A program made the translations under genes and the position numbers. The notes below the pieces were generated by a model. It worked only from the letters and a program-made list of their open reading frames with translations, had not been told where the DNA came from and searched no databases. From Rhizophagus irregularis (Eukaryota; Glomeromycota; Glomeromycetes; Glomerales; Glomeraceae): 64,000 nt of DNA. The stretch covers positions 6,047,001 to 6,111,000 of the forward strand of contig NC_089429.1 of NCBI RefSeq assembly GCF_026210795.1, read 5' to 3'. Within the stretch, counting starts at the first letter, position 1. Each line of letters starts with the position of its first letter. Shown here piece after piece: positions 33,097 to 45,638 of this stretch.

Positions 33097-35198
33097 TTAT
33101 TGTTGTTGTTGAGATAAAGGATTTTGTTGACTTAGATTATTATTATACAAAGTATTATTTGTATCAGAAATACTAGTTGTACTTGATTGTGGTGGAACTG
33201 TAATCATTAAACCTTCTTGTTGTTGCTGCGTAGCTGTAGCAGAAATCGGTGTATACATTGAATTTGTATTTAAATTATCAAATCCTACTCTCATATCTCG
33301 TATCGTTTGATTATTAAGATTATTCATGACGTCAGTTGTAGAAGTCAAAGTCGCTCTTTCTTTAGATAATTTATCCCGAATACCATTTAAATAATGTACA
33401 TCAACAACATATTCTTGTAAAAATAATTCCAAACTATCAATTCTTGTTAAAATCAATTTATTTTGTTCAGCTGAAGAAAGAGCATGTTTTGAAGGATGAT
33501 TTTTAATATCAGGATTTATTGTATCAAAGAATGGAATAGTTGGTAAAGTCTTTTCAAGCTTTTTTTGTGTTAATCGAGAAAATCCGCAGCAATATGATTG
33601 TACAACTCCCCATGGTCGTAACGTGTCCGCGCCTATCAAGAAATAAAGTTTTATATATATATAGCATACATATTTATAATTTTTTTATGAAATAAGAAAA
33701 TTAAACTTACCAAAAAGTAATGCGTATACTGCTGCTGCTAATCCCCACGCACCACCTATTAAACCTACACCACCTAAGTACTATATGTGATTGAATTTCA
33801 ATTTAATTAATGGAACACTTAAATATTGATAAATAAAGCAATAAATTACTCACCGTACGATTTCTTTTCGAAAAGAAGAAATTATTAATATATAATTAGT
33901 GACTAGTAAATAATGATTTACAAACAAATCATACAAAATACAAACAATGATACTCACCTAACTTCTTTGTTTATCTGAACGGTATTACCCTTAGGATGTA
34001 CACTAAACAATACCGAATTGTTACCCAAATTTATTGGTAATAAAGTTGCCACTAAAAAAAAAAAAAAAAATAAATTAAAATTAAAATTAAAGTTAAAAAT
34101 TTAGAAAAAAATTTTAGCAATAAAAAACTTACATAAAGTAGATTCAATATGTGATTTATTTTCATAACTAGGAGGAAAACCAAAATCATTCATCCAATTT
34201 GGTCTTATAACCTCCTCAATTTTACGATTATATACAAATTGGTAGAGCTACAAAAAAGAGTTCGTTAAAATCTCTGATTTTATAATAGCTAAAATGGTAA
34301 TAAATTATACCTGGTTTAGAACCAAAGTATACGTGTTCATCGTGATAATTGAATTATCAAAACTTGAAATTGATTTAATAGCTTCTGGAGTAGTTAATTC
34401 ATAATATCTCTTTTCCTTAATATAGTTAGTAAGAGGATCATAATCTAAATTTATTTATAAATATTATCAAATATTTTAATTAACGGTCCAGGACATCGGA
34501 CTTCACTTCGGAGGTTTTACTTTAACTTTACCTGAATCGAAAGCTATTATGTCAATCATCGCTTGAATCGGTTGATCAGGAGTGTAATTAACATCATTAA
34601 TTACAAGTACAATATTTAAATACATCATCCCACTTGCTTTACTATCATATTTATAAAAGAAGACATCTGGTGATGGTTGGTAAAATCCAAAATAAAGTTG
34701 GGCTGGCCCATATTTTTCATCAGGGTGAGTTATATCTGACTTACAATCTACCGAAGTAGGTTGTGTAGCATTAATTTCTAAGAATAAAAAAATTAAGAGT
34801 GTTTTTAAAAAAATTGTAAATATAATTAAATTTAATTAAAAGTATAATGAACTTACGATAATATTCTTCATGACAGGTTGTTATCGTGAAATTAAAGTTA
34901 GATTTAAAAATAAAGCCTAAAAAATTTTACCATTCAATCATTATAATGACTCAATTGACTCATGTAACGAAAAAAAAAAATTGTCAAAATAAATTCGTTA
35001 ATTACTTGGAGGGGGAATAGCATTAGAATCAACAAAAGAAGTTTTGACGATTGGAGCATCTTGGACTACATCAATTATTACCATAGAGAGATAACCTGTT
35101 AAACAAGCTACAAGTATGATCATCATCATAAGTTTTAATAATAAGAGAGTCGTAGGCTCACTACGACGATGTCCACGAAATAATTCTGCTAAATTCAT
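33097..35198 (-). CDS. Two-TM membrane protein with large ectodomain, 9 exons, 485 aa
   Basis: Exons 35006-35198, 34857-34916, 34532-34777, 34311-34444, 34133-34247, 33958-34051, 33854-33863, 33711-33780 and 33097-33632 join without a frame break at GT-AG sites; exon 7 is only 10 nt. Residues 1-20 are cytosolic; TM1 is about 20-45 (LLLLKLMMMIILVACLTGYL). A probably extracytoplasmic domain (residues 46-284) has Cys, several N-x-S/T sites (NFT, NAT, NYT, NNS) and motifs such as YGPAQLYFGFYQPSPDVFFY. TM2 is about 286-308 (YLGGVGLIGGAWGLAAAVYA). A cytosolic tail starts with GADTLRPWGVVQSYCCG and contains a probable coiled coil (LILTRIDSLELFLQEYVVDV) and a Gln-rich end. I know the architecture as a conserved hypothetical family in these fungi, without assigned function. 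It is transcribed divergently from the Kelch gene. Confidence 0.8.
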
Positions 35199-36359
35199 GA
35201 TTTATAAGTTAAAGAGCAAAATTATCGTGAAAACGTAGTTAATTTATCTCATATGCATTAAGTTCCACAAATTACATTTATTTTTCTATAAAAAGTAATA
35301 TTACAATAAGATGCATAGTGTCATCATTATAAAACCAAAAAAAAGCTATCCAATTATATTAATTAATATACGGGTTAATCAAATGAATTTTTTAAATAAT
35401 ATTAATTATATAGGAGATAATCTTAATAAGTTATATTATTCAGAAAAAATCCTGAAGAGTTTCATCGACGTTTCATCTCACCGGCGTTCATCTCAATGAC
35501 ACATATGGCAAATTTTCTTGTCGTTGCTGTACTACTGTAATAGGAACCAGTGAGTATATTGAATTCGATTATCAATTATCAAAATCCTCCTCCAATATTT
35601 TGTATTCGGATATAAGCGAACTCTAATTTGTACATTTTATCATCATAAATATCCTCCTAATTAGAATCTATTCTATGTAAGCGAATTTTTTTTAACATTA
35701 TTAAATATTAATATAATTCAATTTCAATTTTGATATATACATTTTTTTTTTACTAGAGATGCGTAAATCATTACTTTCTAATAGATGATACGCGGGGTTA
35801 GTAGCAACAATACTGAATACGCATTTCTTTTTGATTTTTTATAACAACAATATATATCATGTAAAACATTTATTCCTTTATGGGCGCGGATACATTACGT
35901 TGTACAATTTTATTACTGCAGATTTTCTCGCTTAAAAAAGCTTCCCAATAATTCTCATATATACCCTTCAAAGCACGATTCACCAACTGAATGAATTGAT
36001 AATTTAGTATTATTTTTTCGGAAGTACATTATTTATATTGTTTAGATGATGGTATTTATAAATTTTGAAACTATGAATATCAAACATTGAGGAGTCTAGA
36101 TATTCCCATTTTGTAGTTCCAAATTAACTATTTAATATTTATCTATAGAGAATACTAAAATAAGATGTGATTGTTTATTGTGAAACCATGATCATCACTG
36201 TGTAAAACGAAAAAAAGAGCGCGACACAAAATTTACATGTGCATGTGTATGATGTGAAAAGAAATTTAAACTAATAAATTCTTGAAAGTACAATAATTTC
36301 CACACCCTTTACACCTTCAATTTTTTTTTTCGTTTTTGCTCATCAACACAAAATCAATA
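35199..36359. promoter_or_regulatory. Shared intergenic region between divergent genes
   Basis: This 1.16-kb gap separates the head-to-head two-TM gene and Kelch gene and should hold both promoters. A pyrimidine-rich stretch (ACACCTTCAATTTTTTTTTT) lies just before the Kelch ATG. A short plus-strand frame at 35311-35499 is not recognised. No clear TATA box distinguishes itself in the AT-rich background. Confidence 0.45.
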
Positions 36360-38156
36360 ATGTATAAAAATTTAAATTATTATATGATACTTATTATATT
36401 AAGTCAATTATTTAATATAATAATAGCATATGGACAGAAATTTATACCAGAACCTAGATTGGGAGTTGTATCAGTGCTTATTGAAGATAGAATATATTAT
36501 ATAGGAGGAGATGATCCTAGTAAAACACATTCAGAAGCAAATCCCGAAAATGATATTTTTTATCTTGATCTTAATATTAAAGAAAATTTTTTAACATGGG
36601 TAGATTTGAAAGTAAAATTTCCAATTATTTCCGGACATGCTGCCGATGTCGGAGGCATTAATCAAGATTCAATATTTATTATAGGAGGTAACCATTATGA
36701 TGAAAAAAATACGAATTATTTTTATAGGTTTGATACTAAGACAAATGAATTAAGTGTACCAGTAATTCAAGGAAAGGCACCACCAACACGCGTAGCAAGG
36801 AATTCTGTTAGTTATGAAGGAAAAATGTATTTGTTTGGCGGGCGAGCGTATACTCCGGTCGGTTCAGCTTTAATATATGTCAATCAATTGGATATATTTG
36901 ACACGGTCAACTTAATTTGGCAAGTTGGTAGCATAGTTAATTCTCCCGGTACATTATCCGGATATACGGCAACATTAGTTAATGGAATTATTTATTATAT
37001 TGGAGGTAGATCACAACAGTATGCTTTTTCTCCAATGACCGAGGTATGTAAATAAAGTTTAATAATAAAGTATTTGGAAATATATTTAATAATTTAGAAT
37101 AATTATTATAATAGATTTATCAATATGACATTGTCGCTGATAAATGGTCTTTAAAAGTAAGTTGTAACATTGTATCAAAATATTAACGCCACAAAGTTTT
37201 AATATAAGGAATTTTGCTAATCTTTTTTTTTTAGAAAGCTACAACTGCAGATACTAATGCTATTCCAGGACCTAGAGCTGCTCATTCAGCTGTCCTATGT
37301 AAATTATCTATTCATCTTTTCTTTCTCTTGCTTTTTTTTTTCAAATTATAAAATATTAATTAAATTCTCTCATTTTGTAGTTGATGGTAAAATTTATGTA
37401 TACGGAGGATTGTACTTTAATGCTGATACACCATATGATGTACCAGCTAAAGAAACATTCGTTATGTTGGATACTGTTACTTTAGTATGGTCGGTACCAC
37501 CATACAATAGTACTAACGCACCAAAACTTGCTTATCATTCTGCTTCATTAAAAGGAGCACTTCTGATATTCGCTTTTGGTAAGTTGTTTTTTTTTTAAGA
37601 TATAATTCATGTCGGTGTAATCTTATTTAATTTATTATTATTATTTTTCTTAGGAATACAGACGGATTTGCCGCAAGCTGAAAATAAAAATAATAATTCG
37701 ACTTATTATTTTTACCTAAATAAACCAATTATTGACTGGAGTTCAGAACCCTTATCAGGAACAAAACAACTAAGCCCATCATCAACGATAAGCATAGTAA
37801 CAAAAACACCAGATACCCCTACAGAAACAGCTTTACCTTCTTCACAATATACGATGGGTAAAATGGTAATCGTTGGGACATCAGTTGCATCAGTACTAGT
37901 TGTTCTAACAATAATTGTAGCATGTTCATTAATTTATAAGCGCATAAAGAGTAATCAGAAAATTAAAAGAGAATCCAATAATCCAGATGGTCAAGGTGCT
38001 TTTAACGGAGTCGAAATTCCACCTGATGGTAATAAACATTCATATCTTCAACAATATCCTCCTGTATATCCTCCCGTATATCAACAATTTGCACCCCAAC
38101 AATTACAACCACATTCTATAACGGGAATGCCGTCACCTCCAATTCAACAGCACTAG
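36360..38156 (+). CDS. Kelch-repeat transmembrane protein, 5 exons, 496 aa
   Basis: Exons 36360-37043, 37115-37156, 37235-37298, 37381-37578 and 37654-38156 join in frame at GT-AG borders. The start MYKNLNYYMILIILSQLFN with IIIAYG gives a signal peptide, so an in-frame Met eight codons upstream is not used. Six Kelch-type blades follow, each with hydrophobic-Gly-Gly ends: DRIYYIGG, DSIFIIGG, GKMYLFGG, GIIYYIGG, DGKIYVYGG and a degenerate last one (LLIFAFG). A Ser/Thr-rich stalk (residues 365-398) leads to a single TM helix (about 400-425, VIVGTSVASVLVVLTIIVAC), a basic stop-transfer (YKRIKSNQKIKR) and a Pro/Gln/Tyr-rich cytosolic tail with a repeated PPVYPPVYQQ motif. It is a type I surface beta-propeller protein; the ligand is unknown. 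Families like this are expanded in arbuscular mycorrhizal fungi. Confidence 0.88.
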
Positions 38157-40097
38157 GGTATTCATATTTGTTTATCTCACTTTCACAAGCTTACGTTAAT
38201 TATTATGTAAATTAATCTAATAATTATGTTTAAATTATACTTTAATTAGTTGCTTGTATGGTTTAAAATTTTAAATTCTATTTAATAGTACGATAATTTT
38301 TTTTACCATATACATTTATTTAATTTTCTTTCGCGTAACAAACATAAAAAATGTAGAGTGTTCTTTGAAATTTGAATTTACTATAAAGTTCGTATCAATG
38401 TCTATTTTTGGTTACATGTTTTGTTTAGTCTTTGCAAGAAAATATTTTATGGATATTTTACGATGTTGTATTTATATTGATTAACGTCATCGTACATTGT
38501 ACGGCCGCAAATAAACCATCGATATTCAATATTGTACGCAAATAAACTATTGATATCAATATTGTATGATAATGAAAATATCGGTCAAATATATATATTA
38601 TTGGATATATCACAGGACCGAATGATTGGCTAAAATGGGTCACGTAGTGGCTAATTTCACCAATGAAAGGCAATATAACCCACATCCAAAAATGTTATCG
38701 TTCTGACGGTTTTTGATCGTGCATTTAATATTTAATATTTATATCATAAATAAGTTTTCTATAAATTTCATTTTTATGCTATTTTTAATCCACTTTATAA
38801 GCTTTATTTAAACTTTTCCTATAAAAAATTTCATTTACACTAAATTTTTCTCCACTTTATTAACTTTATTATATCAATCATGTATTATTGCTATGTCTAA
38901 TAAAAATAGCGGTCTATGAAAATCTGATCCTATTGGGCTGGACGATAATAAATAATTAAATAAATAAAAATTTTCCACTTCAAAGATCATATTTTATTAC
39001 ATCTTTAGTCGAACACAATGAATTTATTCCAGCTACAATTGATAGTTTATTAATTATTTTTTACAATATATTTTGTTGACGTGCAATTTTTAGATTAATT
39101 CGATATAACAAGATTAAAGTGAATTCTACTGATGGTATGAGTATTATGAATCAACTATACCTGGTTAAATAATATCACGTGATATATTTTATCAAATTAT
39201 GAGATCATATGATGTACATATATGCTTACCATAGTAAATTATGACGTGATACACTCTACCTTTAAAATTATAAGAAAAAAAAGACGTTCTGTAAATTACT
39301 CATATAATTTCATGATCCAAAAAATCAAAAATAAATATATATATTCTTATTTTAATATTGTAATACATGTTAAAAATAAATTTCATGACGCGGCCTAGAA
39401 TTACACGATGACGTTCTATACTATGAACAGTATGAACAAACCAACATACGTCCATTTAACCCTCTTGCTCTTACAATGCCAGACAATCCTCGGACTTTCA
39501 TGTAAACTCTGCCTGCTAAATTCGATGACAAACGTGCTTAAAATCTCACAGTATAAGGCAGGGAATAGATACCAGTCATGCCGCCGGTCAAAGTCCCATC
39601 TTGATTTTGTTTTTTCTTATTGTCATTTGATATTCTGAGCAAAGCACATAGGGACTTTACGATATTTGTCTTCGGTGAAGCAAATAAGATTTCCATTTCT
39701 CTGGAAAAATCTATAAGAGGAAGTATTAAAGGATAATAAAAAAAATTTTTGATAATAATAAATATTTACTGATTATAGTAGCTATTCTCTGTTTAATTAA
39801 GGACAGAATATTAGATGTTGTTAGGGAAAAATTAGCTAGTGATGATATACAGTACGATTTTTTTACAGTTTACTTACTGATCACGAATTAAAACTCTATG
39901 TACGTATTAATTTTAAATTTTCATATTATATAATTTTATATTATCGTAGTATAACTAGGTAACGATGACCGTTAGACGTCCGAAGCGGGCGTCACGCTGC
40001 TTTTCCAAAGTAAAATCTTATTAGTGTTATATTTTGCAACGATTTATAAACATTATCCTTATTGTCAAACTCAATTGTTAAAGTTTTTTATTGATAA
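38157..40097. other. Intergenic, no gene recognised
   Basis: A 28-bp near-duplicate (CAAATAAAC.ATCGATAT with CAATATTGTA) occurs twice at 38508-38570. The frames at 38458-38685 (minus) and 39408-39638 (plus) match nothing known; the latter region has somewhat higher GC content and could be a relic. No other feature seen. Confidence 0.4.
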
Positions 40098-42849
40098 GGC
40101 CGGGCAAAAAAAAAAATTTAGATTCTCGTGACCCGGCCGGGTCATTTTTTATTTTAATTTTATTTCTATTATATAGACAGTGATCAGGAACTACAAACAG
40201 AACGAATTACAAGTAAGACGAAACTATAACAAAGCTAATGCAAGTATGTCCAATCCCCCAGAGCAAAAGGAATCGCCACGCCTCTTATTCAAAATGAATC
40301 CTAGGCAAGGCCAGATCTACGAACATTAGACGCCGAAAAAAAAAAGAAAAGAATTAAAAGAAAGTACATACGAATGAAAATTAAAAAATTTAGAAAAAAA
40401 ATTAAAATAACCTAGATATGGACTAATAGAATAAAAAAAGACTGTCTGTTATCACAGTCCTGAATAAATGAAGTCCAACCACCCGCATGTAAATAATTAG
40501 ATGTAGTGAGGATATCCATCGAGGAACAAAATGATCATTTGGCCTCTGGGGTTGTAGATAAGTGATACGGTAGCGATCATCGTATCGGTCCTGTTGATTT
40601 CGAACGCCAAAACAGAAAGGTGGCGTATTAGTCCGATGGAGAGAAGGTAAAGTAGTTTGCGCACGAACGGTTCTTTTCGTTCGTTTGTTGTTCGCCCGAC
40701 GTTTAGCACGTCGTAGTTTAATTTTCTTTGCGTAAATACCGGTACGCTTTTCCCATGTAACCATGGATTCTGTGTGTCGTCTCCAAACGTGAGTAGAAAA
40801 ATTCAAATGTATCAACTTCATAACATCCATAACAATAGAGGAAGTATGTGAAGATTTGTGAGTATGAGAGTGAATTAAATCGATAAGAGATTGAGGAACC
40901 ACACTGTGGATGATCAAGTAAACAGGATGAGTATCGTCAGCCACTAGTGAAAATAATAAAGAATTTTCTAGATCTCGGGTAAAGTCGAATTAGTAAAAAA
41001 GGTGGTTTAATTCAGTCGTAAGACGTTTGTAGATAAGTTCTTTCGCGTCCTTAAGGACATTAGTTAATGGTTGAACTAGTTCCGGACAGAAGCCGAGATG
41101 TTGATTGTCACCATCCGTTTGCCCGCACAAGGGACACTTGATAGGTAACAAATTGCGAGAATAAAGTGATGGATAGTGGGCCGATAAAACATCGCCACAC
41201 GGTAAAAAATGATTAAGACTTTTGATTTTAAAAGATTGTTTTTTGGATTTGTCCGAACTACAGACATCTGGTGTATAGTTGTAATGTTGCCAAGTCTTTG
41301 TATAGGTCCAAGTGTCCAACTAATATCTTGGACAGGATGATGTTCAAAAATAGATTATAGTTTGTTATTTGAAGTAAACAAATCAAAAGTGATAGCGTCC
41401 GTTATATTTTGACAAAATTTTCGTATGTCGCGGTCGATAGGACCGATACAATCCCACATGGGTATCATAGCCCCATCAGGAATGAATTGAGGGTTAATGG
41501 TGATCGGGGACGCGTCCAGCGGTCCAGGCCCTTGCCAGCTTCCAAATCAGCTAAATCGTTGTATAAATCGCCCGAGTGCGCCTTAACTTTAAAAAGAAGA
41601 CAAGTAAGATTCTTTTTTCCAGTTAAATTTTTGATTAAACGCCAAACGTCGTGATTAGGGATTTTGAGAATTTTCCGCATCGATACAAGAGGATCATCAA
41701 CGCGTTGAAAAGTGTGGACACAGTTCATTGAGTCCGTATAAATCTTAACAACAGAATCGGGTGGAACCACCATTAAAATTGCATAAGCTTCAGCTTTCGA
41801 AGATGATGATGGTGATAAAGAAGTTCCTCCGAAGAAAGAAATTTTCAAATCGGAGTTTGTATCATTTTTATGGACCCAACCAAAGCCCATGTTAGTGGTG
41901 GTAGTATTACCATAAGACGGGTTGGGATTCCCTGAACCAGGCGGGCGAAAAGCACCATCTGTATAAAAGTTAATTCCTGAAAACCGGAAAAATCTCTGAT
42001 AAAGTAACGAGTTTAGTAATGGTGATGGGATCCCCTATCAAAAATCGATTGATATCTTGAGATTGAACACTTTGAGAACTTAAAGCTGGAGTTTCATCCG
42101 CTAATGATATAATAGGATCAGTAGTATGCGCTACTGCTGGTCGATTGGAATTAGAATTAATTGTAAAAATGTTGAAGGCATTAGCCCTCAAACTAAATAG
42201 TGAACGTTATGAAAAGACACAATGTTTAGGCAGAGTTGAAGTGTTGATTTTGGGTTTGAATGACTTTCCATGTATATCGATCTTGTAAAGTTGATGAGTT
42301 GCCGTAACTGTGACGCACAAAGGTCTTTGATCGCGGTAGTAGGGTATATGCAACGGACAACCTTTACAGGGTTTTAGAATAGGAGTACAACTCCAGGGAA
42401 TATTTTGATGTAATTGATCTTCGGTACTGATATGAGGTATAAAATGTTCACGGTAAGTTACCGAAATACAGTTAACTTCGTTAACCCTTTCCATAGATAA
42501 CATCGTTGTCTAGAGTGGACCATGAAGATGACCATTTTTTTTTTAGGTCGGTGGTATAGTTTATCTACAATTTTAGGGTGTCTGTAAGGGATACTAGTGA
42601 TTGCAGGTGAAGTTAATGGGTTAACGAGACGGCGAGTTGAGTTAGAAAGCGTCGCCTCGACGGGTCAGTTTTTCGAAAAATGGAAATTTTTTTTTTATAA
42701 AAAATTTTATCACGTGATTTTAAGTTTTGGCCAACGTGCGTAAAAAAAATTTTACATATGAAAAAATTTTACATAAATAAAAAAAAATGCCGACCGGGTC
42801 ATTTTTAAATTTTATGTCACGAGAATCTAAAAATTTTTTTTGCCCGGCC
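40098..42849. mobile_element. TIR-bounded element (2.75 kb) carrying an RNase H gene
   Basis: The ends read GGCCGGGCAAAAAA... and, after the A run, TTTAGATTCTCGTGAC on both termini as an inverted repeat of about 37 bp. A subterminal ACCCGG(C/T)CGG.T motif also recurs at both ends. The element is flanked by TAA on each side (40095-40097 and 42850-42852), a 3-bp TSD of the TWA type seen for PIF/Harbinger elements. No transposase is recognisable; the cargo is a minus-strand RNase H/zinc-finger reading frame of LINE type. Either a non-autonomous DNA transposon captured the 3' part of a LINE, or a LINE fragment later landed inside it. Confidence 0.7.
40423..42503 (-). pseudogene. RNase H-like LINE ORF2 C-terminal region, frameshifted
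   Basis: In order on the minus strand: an N-terminal segment with ILKPCKGCPLHIPYYR (Cys-rich); the RNase H fold with FYTDGAF, SSKAEAYAIL, IYTDSMNCVHTF and KVKAHSGDLYNDLAD, which keeps the catalytic D-E-D-D set; frameshifts just after that (the family's NDLADKLA is split over two frames); ITINPQFIPDGAMIPMWDCI; and the zinc-binding CPLCGQTDGDNQHLGFCPEL (40990-41319). A basic C-terminal part ends at 40423. The order matches the end of Glomeromycotina LINE polyproteins; the reverse transcriptase and endonuclease are absent. At least three frame breaks make it inactive as one protein. Confidence 0.75.
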
Positions 42850-42852
42850 TAA

Positions 42853-43977
42853 ATAGTTTAATAAAATAATTTAACATAATTATAAATTAAATACCGAAAT
42901 TAAATAATATGTAATTTTAGACTATTTGTAATAATAAATAAAATTTCGTTAATATTTAATCATTGAAATCAATCGCTTTTTTTCAGACAATCTCTTTTTG
43001 CAACCTCTTACATTTTTTAATGCGTTGAAGTCTTTCAAACGAAAATGGCTTAAAAAGTAGCACGGACCCTACAATTTTGCGTTTTCTAATGATAAATACA
43101 GGCTGGCTATCCATTTTATATTTTTATTTATTATTTTAAGATTTCACAAGATATAAGTTATATTTTTTCATTTATTATATTTTTTCGTTTATTATTAATG
43201 AATCTTATATTACATGAAGAAATAATTTAAAAACAACTAAATTTATTATATACATCTTAAGAAGGTTAAACTAAAATTTAATAAAGTCTAAGTAAAGCTT
43301 AAATAAAGTATATGCATTGTTATATATGGTCACGCGTATATACGTGTGGGCAGACGAACATTGCATGCTTTTGCGTAGAATGTAAAAGTCCTCCGCTCCG
43401 CTTCGGACAATAATTTAATGGTGATGACTTTCTTAAATATGAATTTGAAATGTATAAACATTTTAAATTATACAATAATTACTGAGAGTTTCACGACTTT
43501 GATTTTCACAGATTAATAAAATCGTTGAATTATTTAATTTTCGGATGAGTGAATAATTATATATGGATTTTTTTACTTAATAGTTTATCCACATTAATTT
43601 ATTCATATATATATCTGATATATCAATAACAATGTAGTTACAGTATATTTGAGTTTTTTTTAAAAAAAATGTAAGTATATATAAATAACAGAATATAATT
43701 CAGAGATATTAAATGAACATATATAAATATTATACAAGGACGGAGAAGTTTTTTAAAAAATAAAACCTCGCTCTGATAAATTAATGTATTTTGGTACGGT
43801 TTAATTTACTTTACGATGGCTATATTTTAAATCGTACATTTATTTTCATCATCTCACAAATCATTGATTTTTTATCTTAGAATCGTTTTTATTTTTCAAA
43901 ATTTTAAGAATTAACTATTATTAATTCTCAAATATTTTTTCGACTATAGGGACTCTTTTACGTATAGCAAAACCTAG
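42853..43977. other. Intergenic, AT-rich
   Basis: No gene. A small CpG-containing patch at 43330-43420 (CACGCGTATATACGTGTG, then CCTCCGCTCCGCTTCGGAC) stands out from the background, cause unknown. Confidence 0.45.
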
Positions 43978-43985
43978 ATTACGTC

Positions 43986-44266
43986 TAGGGATGGAATCGG
44001 TTCAAAATGAGTCGACTCGAGTCGATTCTAGAACCGATCTTAAATTTAAAAGATTCTGGATCTCTTGGGCTTAAAACTACTTTTAATCATAAAAACCGTT
44101 CTGAACTTCAACCGGACTACTTCAAGAACTGACTCAAATTGAGTCATCTGACGATTACACACCAACTATCATTTGAAGGCCAATCAAAATTTTTCTGATT
44201 GATCATAATCACATGCTCTACTTGTGTCTTAAATATAGCTCACCGACGAACCGATTTCCATCCCTA
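43986..44266. mobile_element. hAT-type MITE, 281 bp, 8-bp TSD ATTACGTC
   Basis: The TIR TAGGGATGGAATCGGTTC is matched inverted at the right end (GAACCGATTTCCATCCCTA, one extra base). The perfect 8-bp duplication ATTACGTC lies at 43978-43985 and 44267-44274. The interior has GAGTCGACTCGAGTCG-type words and no coding frame. TSD length and a TIR starting TAGGG are typical of hAT elements. Confidence 0.92.
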
Positions 44267-44274
44267 ATTACGTC

Positions 44275-44511
44275 ATAATTTAAATCTAAGTTTTGAATAA
44301 AAACAATCTGGCGAATGAGGAAATGTGAAATATCTCGTGACCCATATTTTTTTTTTCTTACGAATTCATACAAGAATTAAACAAATTTCAGTTTAATTTT
44401 ATTATATTTATTATATTTATTATCGATTTAAAATAAAAAGTCTAAGATAAATATAATTATATGTAGCCTCTATGTATTCTATTTAAGAAACAATTACAGT
44501 ATCATTACCTT
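44275..44511. other. Intergenic, AT-rich
   Basis: No gene or element seen between the hAT MITE and the AATTGGACA cluster. Confidence 0.4.
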
Positions 44512-44702
44512 GGATTTGGACAATGTCCAATTGATTTAATTGGATATTGGGCATCCAATTGGACAATTGGACATATATCCAAATCCAATTGGACAATGTC
44601 CATATTGTTCAAATCATATAATATAAAAAATAATTGGACAATTGGACATACTGTATGTCCAATTGAATATCCAATTGGATGTCCAAATGTCCAATTGAAC
44701 AA
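44512..44702. repeat. Dense cluster of AATTGGACA / TGTCCAATT words
   Basis: Over 190 bp the octamer-like word ATTGGACA or its complement TGTCCAAT recurs more than ten times in both orientations, including CCAATTGGACAATTGGACAT and ACATACTGTATGTCCAATTG. Many pairs form overlapping palindromes, so either strand could fold into several hairpins. Both strands are open in one frame only because the repeat lacks stops. Confidence 0.75.
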
Positions 44703-45532
44703 ATTTCCAACACTGAATTCATTACAGACAAAAAAAAGCTTAAATTACGATGTTAAATTTTATTGTAATAAATTCGAAGGTATTTTTTCGAAAATACTGT
44801 ATATGTTTTATATCTTATAATTTATAAATCATTAAGAATTGAACGTGTAAAATTATAATAGATCCAAAATAAAAACTTTATACATGTACGTATATATATA
44901 TATATATATTAATTGAACCTGATAAAGCAAAAAAAAACAAAAAATTTTAATTTTAAGACGAAAAAAGTTGACTGCTAATAAAATCAGATGATATACTCCA
45001 TAAGAGTCATGTATTTTTTCCCGACCACACATTACGACTATAATTTCGTATTATCCTTACGGAAATTCTGAATTCCGCATCAGTGTCTTATGTTTATTGC
45101 AAACCTCTTGTAGCAATGCTTTAATACATATGATCAAAGATATTTTAATCGCGCGTTATATATTTTAAACTTCGAAAATTTATTCGACGTTTATTAAAAC
45201 AGGACGCCCAATATTACTAGTATTTATATCAAAAAAATTTTATTTAAGGATATTTATTATTTATATATGACTACAATCATATTTAATTTATTACAGTAAG
45301 CGAAAAAGAACATTGTAAAGTGCGGAAAGTGTTGTAATTCGTTAGACGCAATAACTAATCGTGAAATTAATTCAATATTTTTTTAAAACGAAAAAAAATA
45401 AACATTCAAAGAAAACTAATTAGAACTACGTTAGATTAACGTTAATATAGTATCCTGTAAGTATAAGTAAGTCATAAAAAAAAAATAATCCGTTTTTAAT
45501 CCTTCCTAATTTATACAACTCCGTTACAAATA

Positions 45533-45566
45533 ATAGTAATAATAGTAATAATAGTAATAATAAAAT
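45533..45566. repeat. Trinucleotide microsatellite (TAA/TAG)n
   Basis: About eleven TAA/TAG triplets in the pattern TAGTAATAATAGTAATAATAG. Confidence 0.8.
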
Positions 45567-45638
45567 TCCACCAAATAGAATATATATATATAGTAGATAT
45601 AATAGGTTTTTAATTATTAATAGCACCAATATTAATCT

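Noticed and set aside
40497-41654. Alternative frames inside the RNase H region
   Set aside because: Out-of-frame shadows of the LINE-type reading frame, which has recognisable motifs on the minus strand.
44596-44820. Frame across the AATTGGACA cluster
   Set aside because: Open only because the repeat lacks stop codons; composition is that of the repeat.
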